Origin: Zobellia russellii
GTDB lineage: Bacteria; Bacteroidota; Bacteroidia; Flavobacteriales; Flavobacteriaceae
DNA length: 64,000 nt
Assembly: GCF_018728565.1 (NCBI RefSeq)
Contig: NZ_JACSOI010000007.1
Location: forward strand, 1 to 64,000
Direction: 5' to 3'
Positions 27,481 through 35,436 of the stretch are shown piece by piece. The first letter of the stretch is position 1; each line of letters begins with the position of its first letter. A program made the translations under genes and the position numbers. Below the pieces are notes generated by a model. It was not told where the DNA came from, made no database searches, and saw only the letters and a program-made list of their open reading frames with translations.

Positions 27481-28851
27481 TTATCCTTTTCCTATTACAA
27501 TCTTTAGTTTTTCGTTGTTCTCCTGAATGTTTTTTGCTGTTTGGGCACTTACTCCTGTTTGCCATAAATAAACGCGCTTAAGGCTGCTTATTTTTTCTAT
27601 ACTTGGTAAACATGCGTCAGTTACTTTAGTACCGTATAGATTTAAGGCTTCTAAATGCTCTAGTCCGGCTAAGTGAGAAACACCTTTATCCGAAATCTCT
27701 GTTTTTTCTAATTGTAAACGAGTAAGGTTCACAAACTCTGAAATATTTGAAAGTTGTTCGTCACTAACATTCGTATTGGCCAGGTTTAACCAAGTCACAT
27801 AGTCTTTTACCTTATGGAGTTCTGCTAGTTTTTCTTGAGTAAGGTCCGAACCTGAATATTTAACGTCTAATAAGGAATTGTCAGGACCTAAGATTTTAAC
27901 TTCAAAACCTTGTTGTACCAGATTGGATAATTGGATGCTGTCCAGTTTTTGAAGCTGTACCGTCTCATACCATGGTTTTGGGTTGGTGTCAATGCCATAG
28001 CGTCTTAGTAGAACTGGCTTTATGTTTTCGGTTACGTTCATGCTAGTTAACGCGCCTTCAAAAGGAGCTCCCTGTTCAATCCACCATTCTACAGTTTTGA
28101 TTTCGTCATAGGTGAGGGCATTATTTGTAGGGGGCATGAACTTTACATTTTTTGGTGGAAGCGTAATTCTTCTAAAAAGTTCGCTGTCTTGGGTATTTCC
28201 GGCGGCAATAACATTTTCGCTCTCTCCGCCCATACGTAATGAATCTGGGTGGCTCATGTTCAGTCCGCCTCGCTTTATTTCGTCATTATGACACCCTATG
28301 CATTTTGCTTCAAAAATTGGAGCAACCAAATCGGCATAAACTTGAACAGAATCTGGAGTCATAAATGAAGGACCGGAGTCCTTTGCATCTTTTGCACCCA
28401 ACAGTTTTTGGATAGGGGCAGGAGCGTATTCGGTCAAGTAAGTTTCGCCATGGGTTAAATTTCCCCCTTTATGACCTTCTATAAAAAGCATGGCCAAAAG
28501 TAGAATGTTAAAACCGTGTTGTAATTTAATGGGGAAAGCTTTTGGTTTGCTCTTTAGGTACCATCCAATAAAGGCCACTATTACCAAGGCAATGCCCAGC
28601 CATCTATGGGCGAATAGGTGTTCTTCTTCATATAGGCCGGTTTCACCTAAGAACCATCCGGAAATGGCGGCACCCGCGGCACTAAGTGCACCTAATAACC
28701 ATGCGAGTGGTATTAGTTTGCTTTTGACTTCGGTTTTTTTGAAGCTTTCGTACCATTCTAAAACAATGGCTAAAAAAAGAAACCCAATAGGAAGATGTAC
28801 AAATAATGGGTGAAAGCGACCTAAAAAAGTTGAGAATTCTAATGCTATCAT
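27481..28851 (-). CDS. Membrane protein with DUF2231-like, planctomycete-type cytochrome C and leucine-rich repeat regions
   Basis: The 456-residue protein starts with about four membrane helices containing RFHPLFVHLPIGF, typical of DUF2231-type domains. A single CxxCH heme motif (KCIGCHND, near residue 185) follows, in a PSCyt1-like domain with GGLNMS and FMPPTN. The C-terminal half has several leucine-rich repeats (LTRLQLEKTEISDKGVSHL, LEALNLYGTKVTDACL). The heme and repeats should face the periplasm. The function is unknown; an electron-transfer or sensing role is inferred. It lies between two tRNA-Val genes. Confidence 0.8.
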   Translation of the reverse strand: MIALEFSTFLGRFHPLFVHLPIGFLFLAIVLEWYESFKKTEVKSKLIPLAWLLGALSAAGAAISGWFLGETGLYEEEHLFAHRWLGIALVIVAFIGWYLKSKPKAFPIKLQHGFNILLLAMLFIEGHKGGNLTHGETYLTEYAPAPIQKLLGAKDAKDSGPSFMTPDSVQVYADLVAPIFEAKCIGCHNDEIKRGGLNMSHPDSLRMGGESENVIAAGNTQDSELFRRITLPPKNVKFMPPTNNALTYDEIKTVEWWIEQGAPFEGALTSMNVTENIKPVLLRRYGIDTNPKPWYETVQLQKLDSIQLSNLVQQGFEVKILGPDNSLLDVKYSGSDLTQEKLAELHKVKDYVTWLNLANTNVSDEQLSNISEFVNLTRLQLEKTEISDKGVSHLAGLEHLEALNLYGTKVTDACLPSIEKISSLKRVYLWQTGVSAQTAKNIQENNEKLKIVIGKG

Positions 28852-29263
28852 GACTCTTGGTTCTAAATTGTTGGTTTGAGTTGAACAATAAATTTATAAT
28901 TAAAAAAAATACTCATGTTTAATATCAACTCAGGGTATGTGTTGCGCATACTGTAAAATAATGAGTCAATCTTTGAGCTATTGTAAATTTATTGTGATTG
29001 ACGCAAAATACATATTTTAAATGATAGGATTAGTGCAATAAATGGTCAATCTATGCAATGTTGAGTATTTGTAGACTTTGTAAAGTACGTAAACTTGGGT
29101 TAGGTTGGTTAATGGATAATAATTTAGCGTAAACTTTAGTGTTGTTAGGTGTAAGTTGTTGACTCTTTGTACTGAACGTGCAATGCGGGTTTTGTCTTAC
29201 TAAAGACAATTAATTTATGTTTTCTTAATCCGAAATTAATTTTACCTTTGGCCCACTATTTAT
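28852..29263. other. AT-rich intergenic region upstream of tRNA-Val (GAC)
   Basis: No coding frame of note was found. The region should hold the promoter of the minus-strand cytochrome/LRR gene, but no clear consensus is visible for it. The tRNA promoter element lies at its right end. Confidence 0.5.
29243..29250 (+). promoter_or_regulatory. -7 element of tRNA-Val (GAC)
   Basis: TACCTTTG matches TAnnTTTG and ends 13 bases before the tRNA, the same layout as at the other tRNA-Val gene. The -33 element is weak. Confidence 0.55.
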
Positions 29264-29338
29264 GGGTCATTAGCTCAGTTGGTTTAGAGCGCTGCCTTGA
29301 CAGGGCAGAGGTCACTGGTTCGAATCCAGTATGACCCA
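29264..29338 (+). tRNA. tRNA-Val, anticodon GAC, CCA not encoded
   Basis: A full cloverleaf is present: acceptor GGGTCAT/ATGACCC, D arm GCTC/GAGC, anticodon stem CTGCC/GGCAG with loop TTGACAG, and T arm with GTTCGAAT. The anticodon GAC reads valine GUC and GUU. After discriminator A the sequence is CAT, so the CCA tail must be added by an enzyme. Confidence 0.95.
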
Positions 29339-29533
29339 CATATTTCTCTCTTCTTCCCTACTTGCAATTTTCACATTTTAACAATGTAGATCAGGTGTTT
29401 TTTTAAAATTCAATAATTACATCAGGGACAATTCTTTCTTTTTTGAGGAATAGGTAAATATTTATACTTTTTTATGTGACTTTTTTTGTTAAGTGGTTTC
29501 CTACTAAGTGTATAACCTGTTAATTACTAAGTG

Positions 29534-29709
29534 TGTTTAATCCGTTTGTTCTTCTTTTGGCAGTTAGTTTAATCATTTTTTTGGTGATTGTGGTATTTGT
29601 GATACCATCGGCCTTATCTTCTAAAGAGCATACTAGAAAAGGTAGGGGCTATTTAGATTTAAGAGGTAAAACAAAATGGAAAAAAAAGATGAAAGAAAAA
29701 CCTGAGTAG
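29534..29709 (+). pseudogene. Small membrane protein gene split by an apparent one-base frameshift
   Basis: A GTG start at 29534 opens a hydrophobic frame (FNPFVLLLAVSLIIF) that stops at 29585-29587. The next frame continues the same hydrophobic helix (LVIVVFVIPSAL) from a run of six T (29577-29582) and ends with a basic tail at TAG 29707-29709. One more T would join them into a 58-residue single-helix protein with a Lys-rich cytoplasmic tail. It may be a real mutation, a sequencing error or slippage at the T-run. The helix resembles that of the next small gene. Confidence 0.45.
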
Positions 29710-29861
29710 AATCAAAGTAAAAATGAAAATTATATGATCTAAGATATTTGTGTTTAGGGGTAGATAAAGCTGTAATGTTGGTTTCAAAATAGAATTTTTG
29801 GTAAAAAGTGACTTTTTGTTAATTGCCGTGTCTAAAAGAATACACTAACTAACATTACTAT

Positions 29862-30017
29862 ATGATGAATGATCTTGTATTTGTATTCTTCAGTATAAGC
29901 ATTGCCATATTCCTGTTGGGTATGGTAGTTATGCTTCCCAACATTTTGTTTTCTACAAATTCCAGTGCCAAAGAACAGAAACCTGAGGCGCTCAAGGATA
30001 AAGAGAAAAAAGAATAA
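29862..30017 (+). CDS. Small single-pass membrane protein
   Basis: A 51-residue frame has two adjacent ATG starts, one hydrophobic helix (LVFVFFSISIAIFLLGMVV), then a PNILFS turn and a tail rich in Lys and Glu. The family is not recognised. Its pattern (F-V, S, IF-L, V-V, P, L, S) lines up with the frameshifted gene upstream, suggesting paralogues. A hairpin terminator follows. It is shorter than usual gene-calling cut-offs and could easily be missed. Confidence 0.6.
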   Translation: MMNDLVFVFFSISIAIFLLGMVVMLPNILFSTNSSAKEQKPEALKDKEKKE

Positions 30018-30094
30018 TTGACACCTTTTCGGTCAACTATTAAAACCAAGACATAGGTTTTAGGGTTGGAAAATGTTCTTTATTATTAAGATGG

Positions 30095-30142
30095 AAAAGC
30101 TCATTCTTGCTTTGTTTAAAAAGCAGATGTTGAGCTTTTTTT
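30095..30142 (+). terminator. Intrinsic terminator after the small membrane protein gene
   Basis: AAAAGCTCA (30095-30103) pairs with 30131-30139. The loop can pair further inside (TTGCTTT with AAAAGCA), and a T-run follows. Confidence 0.6.
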
Positions 30143-30188
30143 ATTGATTACTTTTCTGTTTTGAAGGTGATTACTGGCGCTATATTTA

Positions 30189-30196
30189 TACCTTTG
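30189..30196 (+). promoter_or_regulatory. Candidate -7 element of the sigma factor operon
   Basis: TACCTTTG fits the -7 consensus, 55 bases upstream of the GTG start; no -33 element has the right spacing. Confidence 0.4.
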
Positions 30197-30250
30197 CGTG
30201 TCGTTAATGAGTCTGTTAAAATATATTACGGTGACTTTTAGACATTTTTT

Positions 30251-30859
30251 GTGTCGCAATTAGTAACTAGCAACCAGAACCAAATATTGGAAACAGAAGT
30301 AGTACCGGAATTGATGTCGGATGAAGAGCTTGTGCGCAAGATAGCGAGGCATAATGATGCTTTGCTTTTTGCTGTACTCTACGATAGGTATGCACAAAGA
30401 GTATATAATAAATGTTACAGCTTTTCTAATTCGCAAGCAGAGGCCCAAGACCTTACGCAGGATGTTTTCCTGATGCTTTTTGTGAAGCTTTCCAGTTTTA
30501 AGGGAAAGTCAAAATTCTCTACTTGGGTATATGCGTTCACCTATAATTTTTGTGTGAACTATGTGAAAAGGAACAAGCAGAGGTTAATGAGTGATAAATC
30601 TGATTCTATTTCGCAAACAACTAAACCCATAACGGTGGTAGATGATGATGCGGAAATAGCCAATATGCGGTCGGAAAAACTTAAAAAGGCCTTAAATTTA
30701 GTAGACCCAGAGGATAAAAAAATATTGCTTTTAAAGTACCAAGACGATATATCGATAAAAGAACTGACCTCAATATTAGATATAGGGGAAAGTGCCGTGA
30801 AAATGCGACTCAAACGAGCAAAGTCTCGTATTGTGGAAGCTTATAACAAAATACCATAA
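30251..30859 (+). CDS. RNA polymerase sigma factor, sigma-70/ECF family
   Basis: The 202-residue protein has region 2 (LYDRYAQRVYNKCYSF, QDLTQDVFLMLFVKLSSFKGKSKFSTWVY) and region 4 (LLLKYQDDISIKELTSILDIGESAVKMRLKRAKSRI) and lacks regions 1 and 3, as in ECF factors. The start is a GTG; an in-frame ATG at residue 22 is an alternative. The stop overlaps the next gene by one base. The downstream small protein and MscS-like gene suggest a cell-envelope or osmotic stress role (inference). Confidence 0.92.
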   Translation: MSQLVTSNQNQILETEVVPELMSDEELVRKIARHNDALLFAVLYDRYAQRVYNKCYSFSNSQAEAQDLTQDVFLMLFVKLSSFKGKSKFSTWVYAFTYNFCVNYVKRNKQRLMSDKSDSISQTTKPITVVDDDAEIANMRSEKLKKALNLVDPEDKKILLLKYQDDISIKELTSILDIGESAVKMRLKRAKSRIVEAYNKIP

Positions 30860-31050
30860 TGTCTATGGAAAAGAAAAATCCATTTAAGGAAATGGAAGAC
30901 TCGTTGCACGAGGTTCCTCCTCATTTGAAAAAGAAGGTTATGGATGATATAGCTTCTGCCAAACTTGTTATGGACATGGCAAACTTGTTTACATGTAATT
31001 ATAAGTCTGCAATTGAAGATATATTTAAAACCAAGCCCGATATTATTTAA
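30859..31050 (+). CDS. Small hypothetical protein coupled to the sigma factor
   Basis: This 63-residue soluble protein overlaps the sigma factor stop by one base (TAATG), so it is translated together with it. It contains HLKKKVMDDIASAKLVMDMANLF and no membrane helix or zinc motif. The family is not recognised beyond a general likeness to short proteins coded after ECF factors in flavobacteria. A role in controlling the sigma factor is possible from position only. It may match the soluble N-terminus of an anti-sigma factor lacking a membrane part. Confidence 0.75.
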   Translation: MSMEKKNPFKEMEDSLHEVPPHLKKKVMDDIASAKLVMDMANLFTCNYKSAIEDIFKTKPDII

Positions 31051-31068
31051 CGCATAACATTTAAGAAA

Positions 31069-31893
31069 ATGGATAAAGTTTCAGAGTGGAAAGATTTAAC
31101 TTTCAATACCTTAAGTACTATCGTAAGTGATATAGCATCTGCGTTACCCAATATTTTGGGAGCTATCGTTATTCTGATGTTGGGGTGGGGCATTAGTAAA
31201 GTAGTGCGTTTTGTTCTTAAAAAGGTGTTCAAGATAGCGCAGTTGAGTAAAGTCTCGGATAAAATTAATGAAGCAAGGTTATTTGGAGACAGTAACGTTA
31301 AAATAGATATAGAGAAAGTATTGCTTCAGTTTGTGAAGTATATACTATTGTTGGTATTTATTATAGTTGCGGCAGATATAGTAGAGCTTACCATCATCTC
31401 GCAAGAGATAGCCAACCTGCTCCGTTATCTTCCAATATTACTTAGTGCAATGGTCATTTTTATGATCGGACTATATGCGGCCAAGTTGATAAAATCCGCA
31501 CTGAAAAGCGTTTTTGATTCTATGGGCTTTGGAGGCGGAAAGCTTGTTAGTAGTATAGTTTTCTATATCATGGTGATTTTTGTTACCATAACGGCTTTAA
31601 ATCAAGCGGGGATTGATACTTCCATGTTTACAAGTAATTTCACGCTTATATTGGGTGCGTTTCTTTTAGCTTTTGCGTTAGGACTAGGTCTTGGGTCTAG
31701 AAATGTGGTTGAAAGCCTGTTGAAGACTTTTTATGCACGAAAAAATTATGCCGCAGGAGATAAGGTGAAGTTTGCGGATATAGAGGGCACAATTGAAGCG
31801 ATAGATAATATTAGTGTAACCTTAAATACAAAAGAAGGAAAGCTAATTGTACCTATAAAAGAGATTGTAGAAAATAGGGTTAAGTTGGAATAG
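31069..31893 (+). CDS. MscS-like mechanosensitive channel family protein
   Basis: The 274-residue protein has four to five membrane helices. The first (LPNILGAIVILMLGWGISKVV) fits the conserved TM-helix repeat of CmpX-like proteins. The C-terminal part (FALGLGLGSRNVVESLLKTFYARKNYAAGDKVKFADIEGTI) resembles the MscS pore helix and beta domain in short form. It probably senses membrane tension or supports envelope function. It is 18 bases after the small protein gene and ends the sigma factor operon. Confidence 0.85.
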   Translation: MDKVSEWKDLTFNTLSTIVSDIASALPNILGAIVILMLGWGISKVVRFVLKKVFKIAQLSKVSDKINEARLFGDSNVKIDIEKVLLQFVKYILLLVFIIVAADIVELTIISQEIANLLRYLPILLSAMVIFMIGLYAAKLIKSALKSVFDSMGFGGGKLVSSIVFYIMVIFVTITALNQAGIDTSMFTSNFTLILGAFLLAFALGLGLGSRNVVESLLKTFYARKNYAAGDKVKFADIEGTIEAIDNISVTLNTKEGKLIVPIKEIVENRVKLE

Positions 31894-31918
31894 AAGCCAA
31901 CAAGTAGTAATAGATGGT

Positions 31919-31950
31919 AAAGGCAGTACTTTAGGGGTGCTGCCTTTTTT
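31919..31950 (+). terminator. Intrinsic terminator of the sigma factor operon
   Basis: AAAGGCAG and CTGCCTTT form a stem whose inner bases pair partly, followed by a T-run. It sits 26 bases after the MscS-like gene and just after the convergent murF stop. Confidence 0.8.
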
Positions 31951-31953
31951 GGT

Positions 31954-33234
31954 TTAAATGGAATCTAGAATGCGTTCCAAGGCCATGCCTCGTGACCCTT
32001 TTATAAGGATAAGGCTTTTGGGATTAGGTTGTTGGTCCTTTAAATAGTCCTTAAGTTTGGCAAAAGTGCTATATTTCTTAAAAGATGTGTTGGTCTTGTG
32101 AAAGTTTTCACCAACGAGTATAACCTCGCCAAAATTTAATTCTTTTGCTAAATCTGCTATATTTTGGTGCTCAACAGATGCAATTTCCCCGAGCTCGAAC
32201 ATATCGCCTAAAAAAGCAATTTTGTAGCCTCCTTCCATCTGAGAGAAATTTTCCAAGGCGGCTTTCATGCTTGTAGGGTTAGCATTGTAGGCATCAAGGA
32301 TAATTTGGTGGCCGTTATGGTTAATGATTTGAGAGCGATTGTTGTTAGGGGAGTAGCCTTTTATGGCTTCTGCAATTTCACTAAGGGGAACGTTAAAGTA
32401 TTTTCCTATAAGTATGGCCGCTGCACAATTGGTGAAGTTGTAACTGCCTATTAACTGTGATTCAACTTTTAGGTCTTCAAATGATGCTGTAACAAATGGA
32501 TTTGCTCCTAAGAATTCTATTTTGTAAAATTCTTTTTGACTAGTGCTAAAGCCGTATTTTTTTATATAGCTCCCTAGTTTTTGAAACTGAACCGGGTCAT
32601 CACCGTTCATGAATATATGCTTATCGTTTTGGGTGAGATAATCATATAATTCGCTTTTACCTTTTATAACACCTTCTTCGCTTCCAAAACCTTCAATATG
32701 GGCTTTTCCAAAATTGGTGATATATCCAAAATCCGGCAGTGCCAAACTGCACAGGAACTCAATTTCTTTTTGGTGGTTTGCTCCCATTTCTATAATGGCA
32801 ATTTCAGTCTCTGGTTTTATTGAGAGTAGGGTAAGGGGTACTCCAATATGGTTGTTGAGGTTGCCCTTGGTTGCAATAGTGCGGTACTTTTTTGATAGCA
32901 CGGCATTAATCAACTCTTTGGTGGTGGTTTTGCCGTTACTTCCCGTTAACGCAATAACCTTAGCGTTGGAGTGATTTCTGTGGAAAGAAGCTAATTCTTG
33001 AAGCGCTTCCAAAACATTATCAACTAGGATAAACCTTTGGTCTGATTGTGCATGGTCTTCCTCATCAACCACGGCATAGGCAGCTCCGTTCTCCAATGCC
33101 TTGGTGGCGTATTCATTTCCATTAAAGTTGTCTCCTTTTAAGGCGAAGAAAATACAGTTTTCCTTTATTTTTCTGGTATCCGTAGAGATTTCTGGAAACT
33201 CCAAAAAGATGTCGTGCAATTGAGCTGTTTTCAT
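31954..33234 (-). CDS. murF: UDP-N-acetylmuramoyl-tripeptide-D-alanyl-D-alanine ligase
   Basis: The enzyme adds D-Ala-D-Ala to the UDP-MurNAc tripeptide in the cytoplasm. Visible motifs are the ATP loop ALTGSNGKTTTKEL, the KGNLNNHIGVPLT segment, EMGANHQKEIEFL, and NNRSQI and DAYNANPTS in the C-terminal half. The length of about 426 residues is usual for MurF. I start at the Met at 33234 (MKTAQLHDIF); the open frame extends ten codons further, but those overlap the terminator of gldJ and look non-coding. Confidence 0.95.
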   Translation of the reverse strand: MKTAQLHDIFLEFPEISTDTRKIKENCIFFALKGDNFNGNEYATKALENGAAYAVVDEEDHAQSDQRFILVDNVLEALQELASFHRNHSNAKVIALTGSNGKTTTKELINAVLSKKYRTIATKGNLNNHIGVPLTLLSIKPETEIAIIEMGANHQKEIEFLCSLALPDFGYITNFGKAHIEGFGSEEGVIKGKSELYDYLTQNDKHIFMNGDDPVQFQKLGSYIKKYGFSTSQKEFYKIEFLGANPFVTASFEDLKVESQLIGSYNFTNCAAAILIGKYFNVPLSEIAEAIKGYSPNNNRSQIINHNGHQIILDAYNANPTSMKAALENFSQMEGGYKIAFLGDMFELGEIASVEHQNIADLAKELNFGEVILVGENFHKTNTSFKKYSTFAKLKDYLKDQQPNPKSLILIKGSRGMALERILDSI

Positions 33235-33248
33235 AAAGTAAAAGTATA

Positions 33249-33283
33249 AAAAAAGTCTCGGCATATTATACCGAGACTTTTTA
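33249..33283 (-). terminator. Intrinsic terminator between gldJ and murF
   Basis: AAAGTCTCGG (33252-33261) pairs exactly with 33271-33280 around a nine-base loop, and on the minus strand a T-run follows. It ends gldJ transcription; murF starts at once after it. Confidence 0.8.
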
Positions 33284-33302
33284 GAAAAATATTTTAAGGA
33301 GC

Positions 33303-34970
33303 TTATCTTACTTTTTTACCTCTTGGTGTTTTGTTCTTAGTTTTAGATTTAGATCCAACCCTAGACATAGCACATCTGAAACCTACGTAATCCGTAGCCA
33401 TATATTGAGGCATATATCTTCTTTGTGCAGGATCTAACCAGTAGGCACGATCTCTCCAAGAACCACCTTTGTAAACTCTAACTTCGTCATTGATCAATGT
33501 TGATCTGTTGTTAGACTTATCATACTGACGAACCAATTTCCCGGTTGAGTCACGCTCAACACTATGCTTAGGAGAGTTGTACATTTTCTTTCTGTCATTC
33601 TCATCTTCCTCATCACTAAATTGATCAAAGAATCTAGAAGAACCTGGGTCACCATCACGGTATCCTCTGTTGTCACTTGAAGAGAAGTTAGTTCTTAAAT
33701 AAGTTTCTTCTTCATCAACAGGTACCATTTTAATTTCACCAGGAAGGTTAACGGCAACTATTTTTCCGTTTGGCATGGTATCGTACATTACAGAGTCTCT
33801 AAGAATGTTTACTTTACCATCTTCTCCTATTGCGGTTTTCATGTAAATGTTACCACGGTAGTAGTTAAAATCACTTACTTCATCATCTACAATAGGTCTG
33901 TAAACATCAGCAACCCATTCGGCAACGTTACCCGCCATGTCATAAAGACCAAGATCGTTAGGCTTGTAAGACATTACTTGAGCAGTAATATCGGCACCAT
34001 CATCGGACCATCCGGCAATTCCGCCGTAATCACCTTTACCTTGCTTAAAGTTGGCTAACTGGTCACCTCTACCTACACGTTGTCCGTTTCTGGTATAATC
34101 CCCTTCCCAAGGATATTTTTTTCTACCTCTATAATTATTGTATTCACGGTTACCTTGGTTGGCTTGTGCGGCGTATTCCCATTCGGTTTCCGTTGGTAGT
34201 CTATATTCTGGCATAATTACACCGCTACTTCTTTTGGCAAATGTATTTACACTGTCCTTTTTAGCTTTTCCTTGTAAAGAGTCTATTTGCCCGTTGTAAA
34301 CAGATTCTGGTCTGTTCAAATAAGCTTCCGTACTAAAAGTACCTGCTACTTCGCCTTGGGCCGCTTGGTATTTGGCATCTTTTGCCAAGTAACCTTCTCT
34401 TTCCAACATTACTTCGTTAACACGATCTGTACGCCACTCGGCAAACTGTGTTGCTTGAACCCAGTTTACACCAACTACAGGATATTCAGCGTAAGCCGGA
34501 TGTCTTAAATAGTTGTTGGTCATAGTTTCATTAAAGCCTAATCTATTTCTCCAAACCAAAGTATCTGGCAAAGCACCTTTATAGATGTTTGCGTATTGCG
34601 GATTCTCGGGAGGATAGACACTTTTAAGATAATCAAGGTACTCCAAGTACATGACATTGGTTACCTCTGTCTCGTCCATATAAAAAGACTGTACGTGTTG
34701 CGATGTAGGTGTGTTGTTCCAATCGTGCATAACGTCATCCTGTACTTTACCCTTGGTGAAAGTACCACCTTCAACAAACACAAGGCCTGGTGCCGTTTCT
34801 TGTTCTTTAAAATCCGTATTGTATTGAAAACCACCTTCTTTGGCGTTTATTTTCCAGCCTGTGGCTCTTGACACGTCTTTGGAAGAACCGGAATTTTTAC
34901 AGCTGGTAACCGTAAAACCTCCCGCTAGTACTGCACAAGAAAGTACAACTTTGATAAACTGTTTTTTCAT
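33303..34970 (-). CDS. gldJ: Gliding motility lipoprotein GldJ
   Basis: The 555-residue protein has a lipoprotein signal with Cys24 (TVTSC) and a long FGE-sulfatase-type domain from about residue 60 (PGLVFVEGGTFTKG, FYMDETEVTNVMYLEYL) to near the end (VYKGGSWRDRAYW, YVGFRCAMSRVG). GldJ is an outer membrane, periplasm-facing part of the gliding motor and type IX secretion system; the fold is structural rather than enzymatic. The MurF gene follows it. The Lys/Arg-rich C-terminus matches known GldJ proteins. Confidence 0.95.
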   Translation of the reverse strand: MKKQFIKVVLSCAVLAGGFTVTSCKNSGSSKDVSRATGWKINAKEGGFQYNTDFKEQETAPGLVFVEGGTFTKGKVQDDVMHDWNNTPTSQHVQSFYMDETEVTNVMYLEYLDYLKSVYPPENPQYANIYKGALPDTLVWRNRLGFNETMTNNYLRHPAYAEYPVVGVNWVQATQFAEWRTDRVNEVMLEREGYLAKDAKYQAAQGEVAGTFSTEAYLNRPESVYNGQIDSLQGKAKKDSVNTFAKRSSGVIMPEYRLPTETEWEYAAQANQGNREYNNYRGRKKYPWEGDYTRNGQRVGRGDQLANFKQGKGDYGGIAGWSDDGADITAQVMSYKPNDLGLYDMAGNVAEWVADVYRPIVDDEVSDFNYYRGNIYMKTAIGEDGKVNILRDSVMYDTMPNGKIVAVNLPGEIKMVPVDEEETYLRTNFSSSDNRGYRDGDPGSSRFFDQFSDEEDENDRKKMYNSPKHSVERDSTGKLVRQYDKSNNRSTLINDEVRVYKGGSWRDRAYWLDPAQRRYMPQYMATDYVGFRCAMSRVGSKSKTKNKTPRGKKVR

Positions 34971-35353
34971 AATTAGGACTTGAGTTCAAATAGTACCACT
35001 GCTTAAAATGGTAGCGCAGTTGGTTATTTTATTTTGATTAATTTTTAGTGTCACTTTCGGCATATAAAACGATGATTTGCACAGAATATTTTATTTGTGA
35101 AAAATTATTTTGTCTGCCAAGGAGACATCGCGTTTGCAATTAACCGATGCCGCCTCAAAAATCATAACGGTGCAAATAACTTTATAGTATGGCTAGATGC
35201 ATTTCTTTTGCCCAAAAAACAGTATGAAGGTCATAATATTTCTAAGCGAATGCGAAATTACAAAAGATGTGCGTACTTTATGCCCTGTTTTTGATTTGAA
35301 ACGGAAATTTGAAAATTTTGTGTTTTCTATGCAAGATATTCCTTAAAAGGCCG
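34971..35353. other. Intergenic region between gldJ and porV; porU absent
   Basis: This divergent spacer holds no acceptable gene. A 65-codon plus-strand frame at 35097-35294 has an odd, Cys-rich product that resembles nothing known to me and is not PorU. An imperfect hairpin (ACCACTGC with GCAGTTGGT, about 34996-35026) lies in the gldJ leader. In related flavobacteria the porU gene of about 3.5-4 kb usually stands here. Confidence 0.6.
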
Positions 35354-35383
35354 TTTACATGTAATACAACTAATATATTTTTG
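35354..35383 (+). promoter_or_regulatory. Candidate porV promoter
   Basis: TTTA (35354-35357), an 18-base spacer and TATTTTTG (35376-35383) approximate the Bacteroidota promoter and lie 54 bases upstream of porV. It suggests that porV has its own promoter here. Confidence 0.5.
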
Positions 35384-35436
35384 GTTTGTAGCACTATATT
35401 GTAATATTTGACCGACTAAATTTAGCTATATTAAAA

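Noticed and set aside
33303-34970. GldJ and EgtB considered as formylglycine-generating sulfatase-modifying enzymes because of the shared fold
   Set aside because: GldJ shows the whole gliding lipoprotein pattern and EgtB has the DinB domain and three iron-binding His; neither fits the generating enzyme, and no sulfatase is in the window.
35097-35294. 65-codon plus-strand frame between gldJ and porV
   Set aside because: The composition is odd, no family is recognisable, and it does not resemble any part of PorU.
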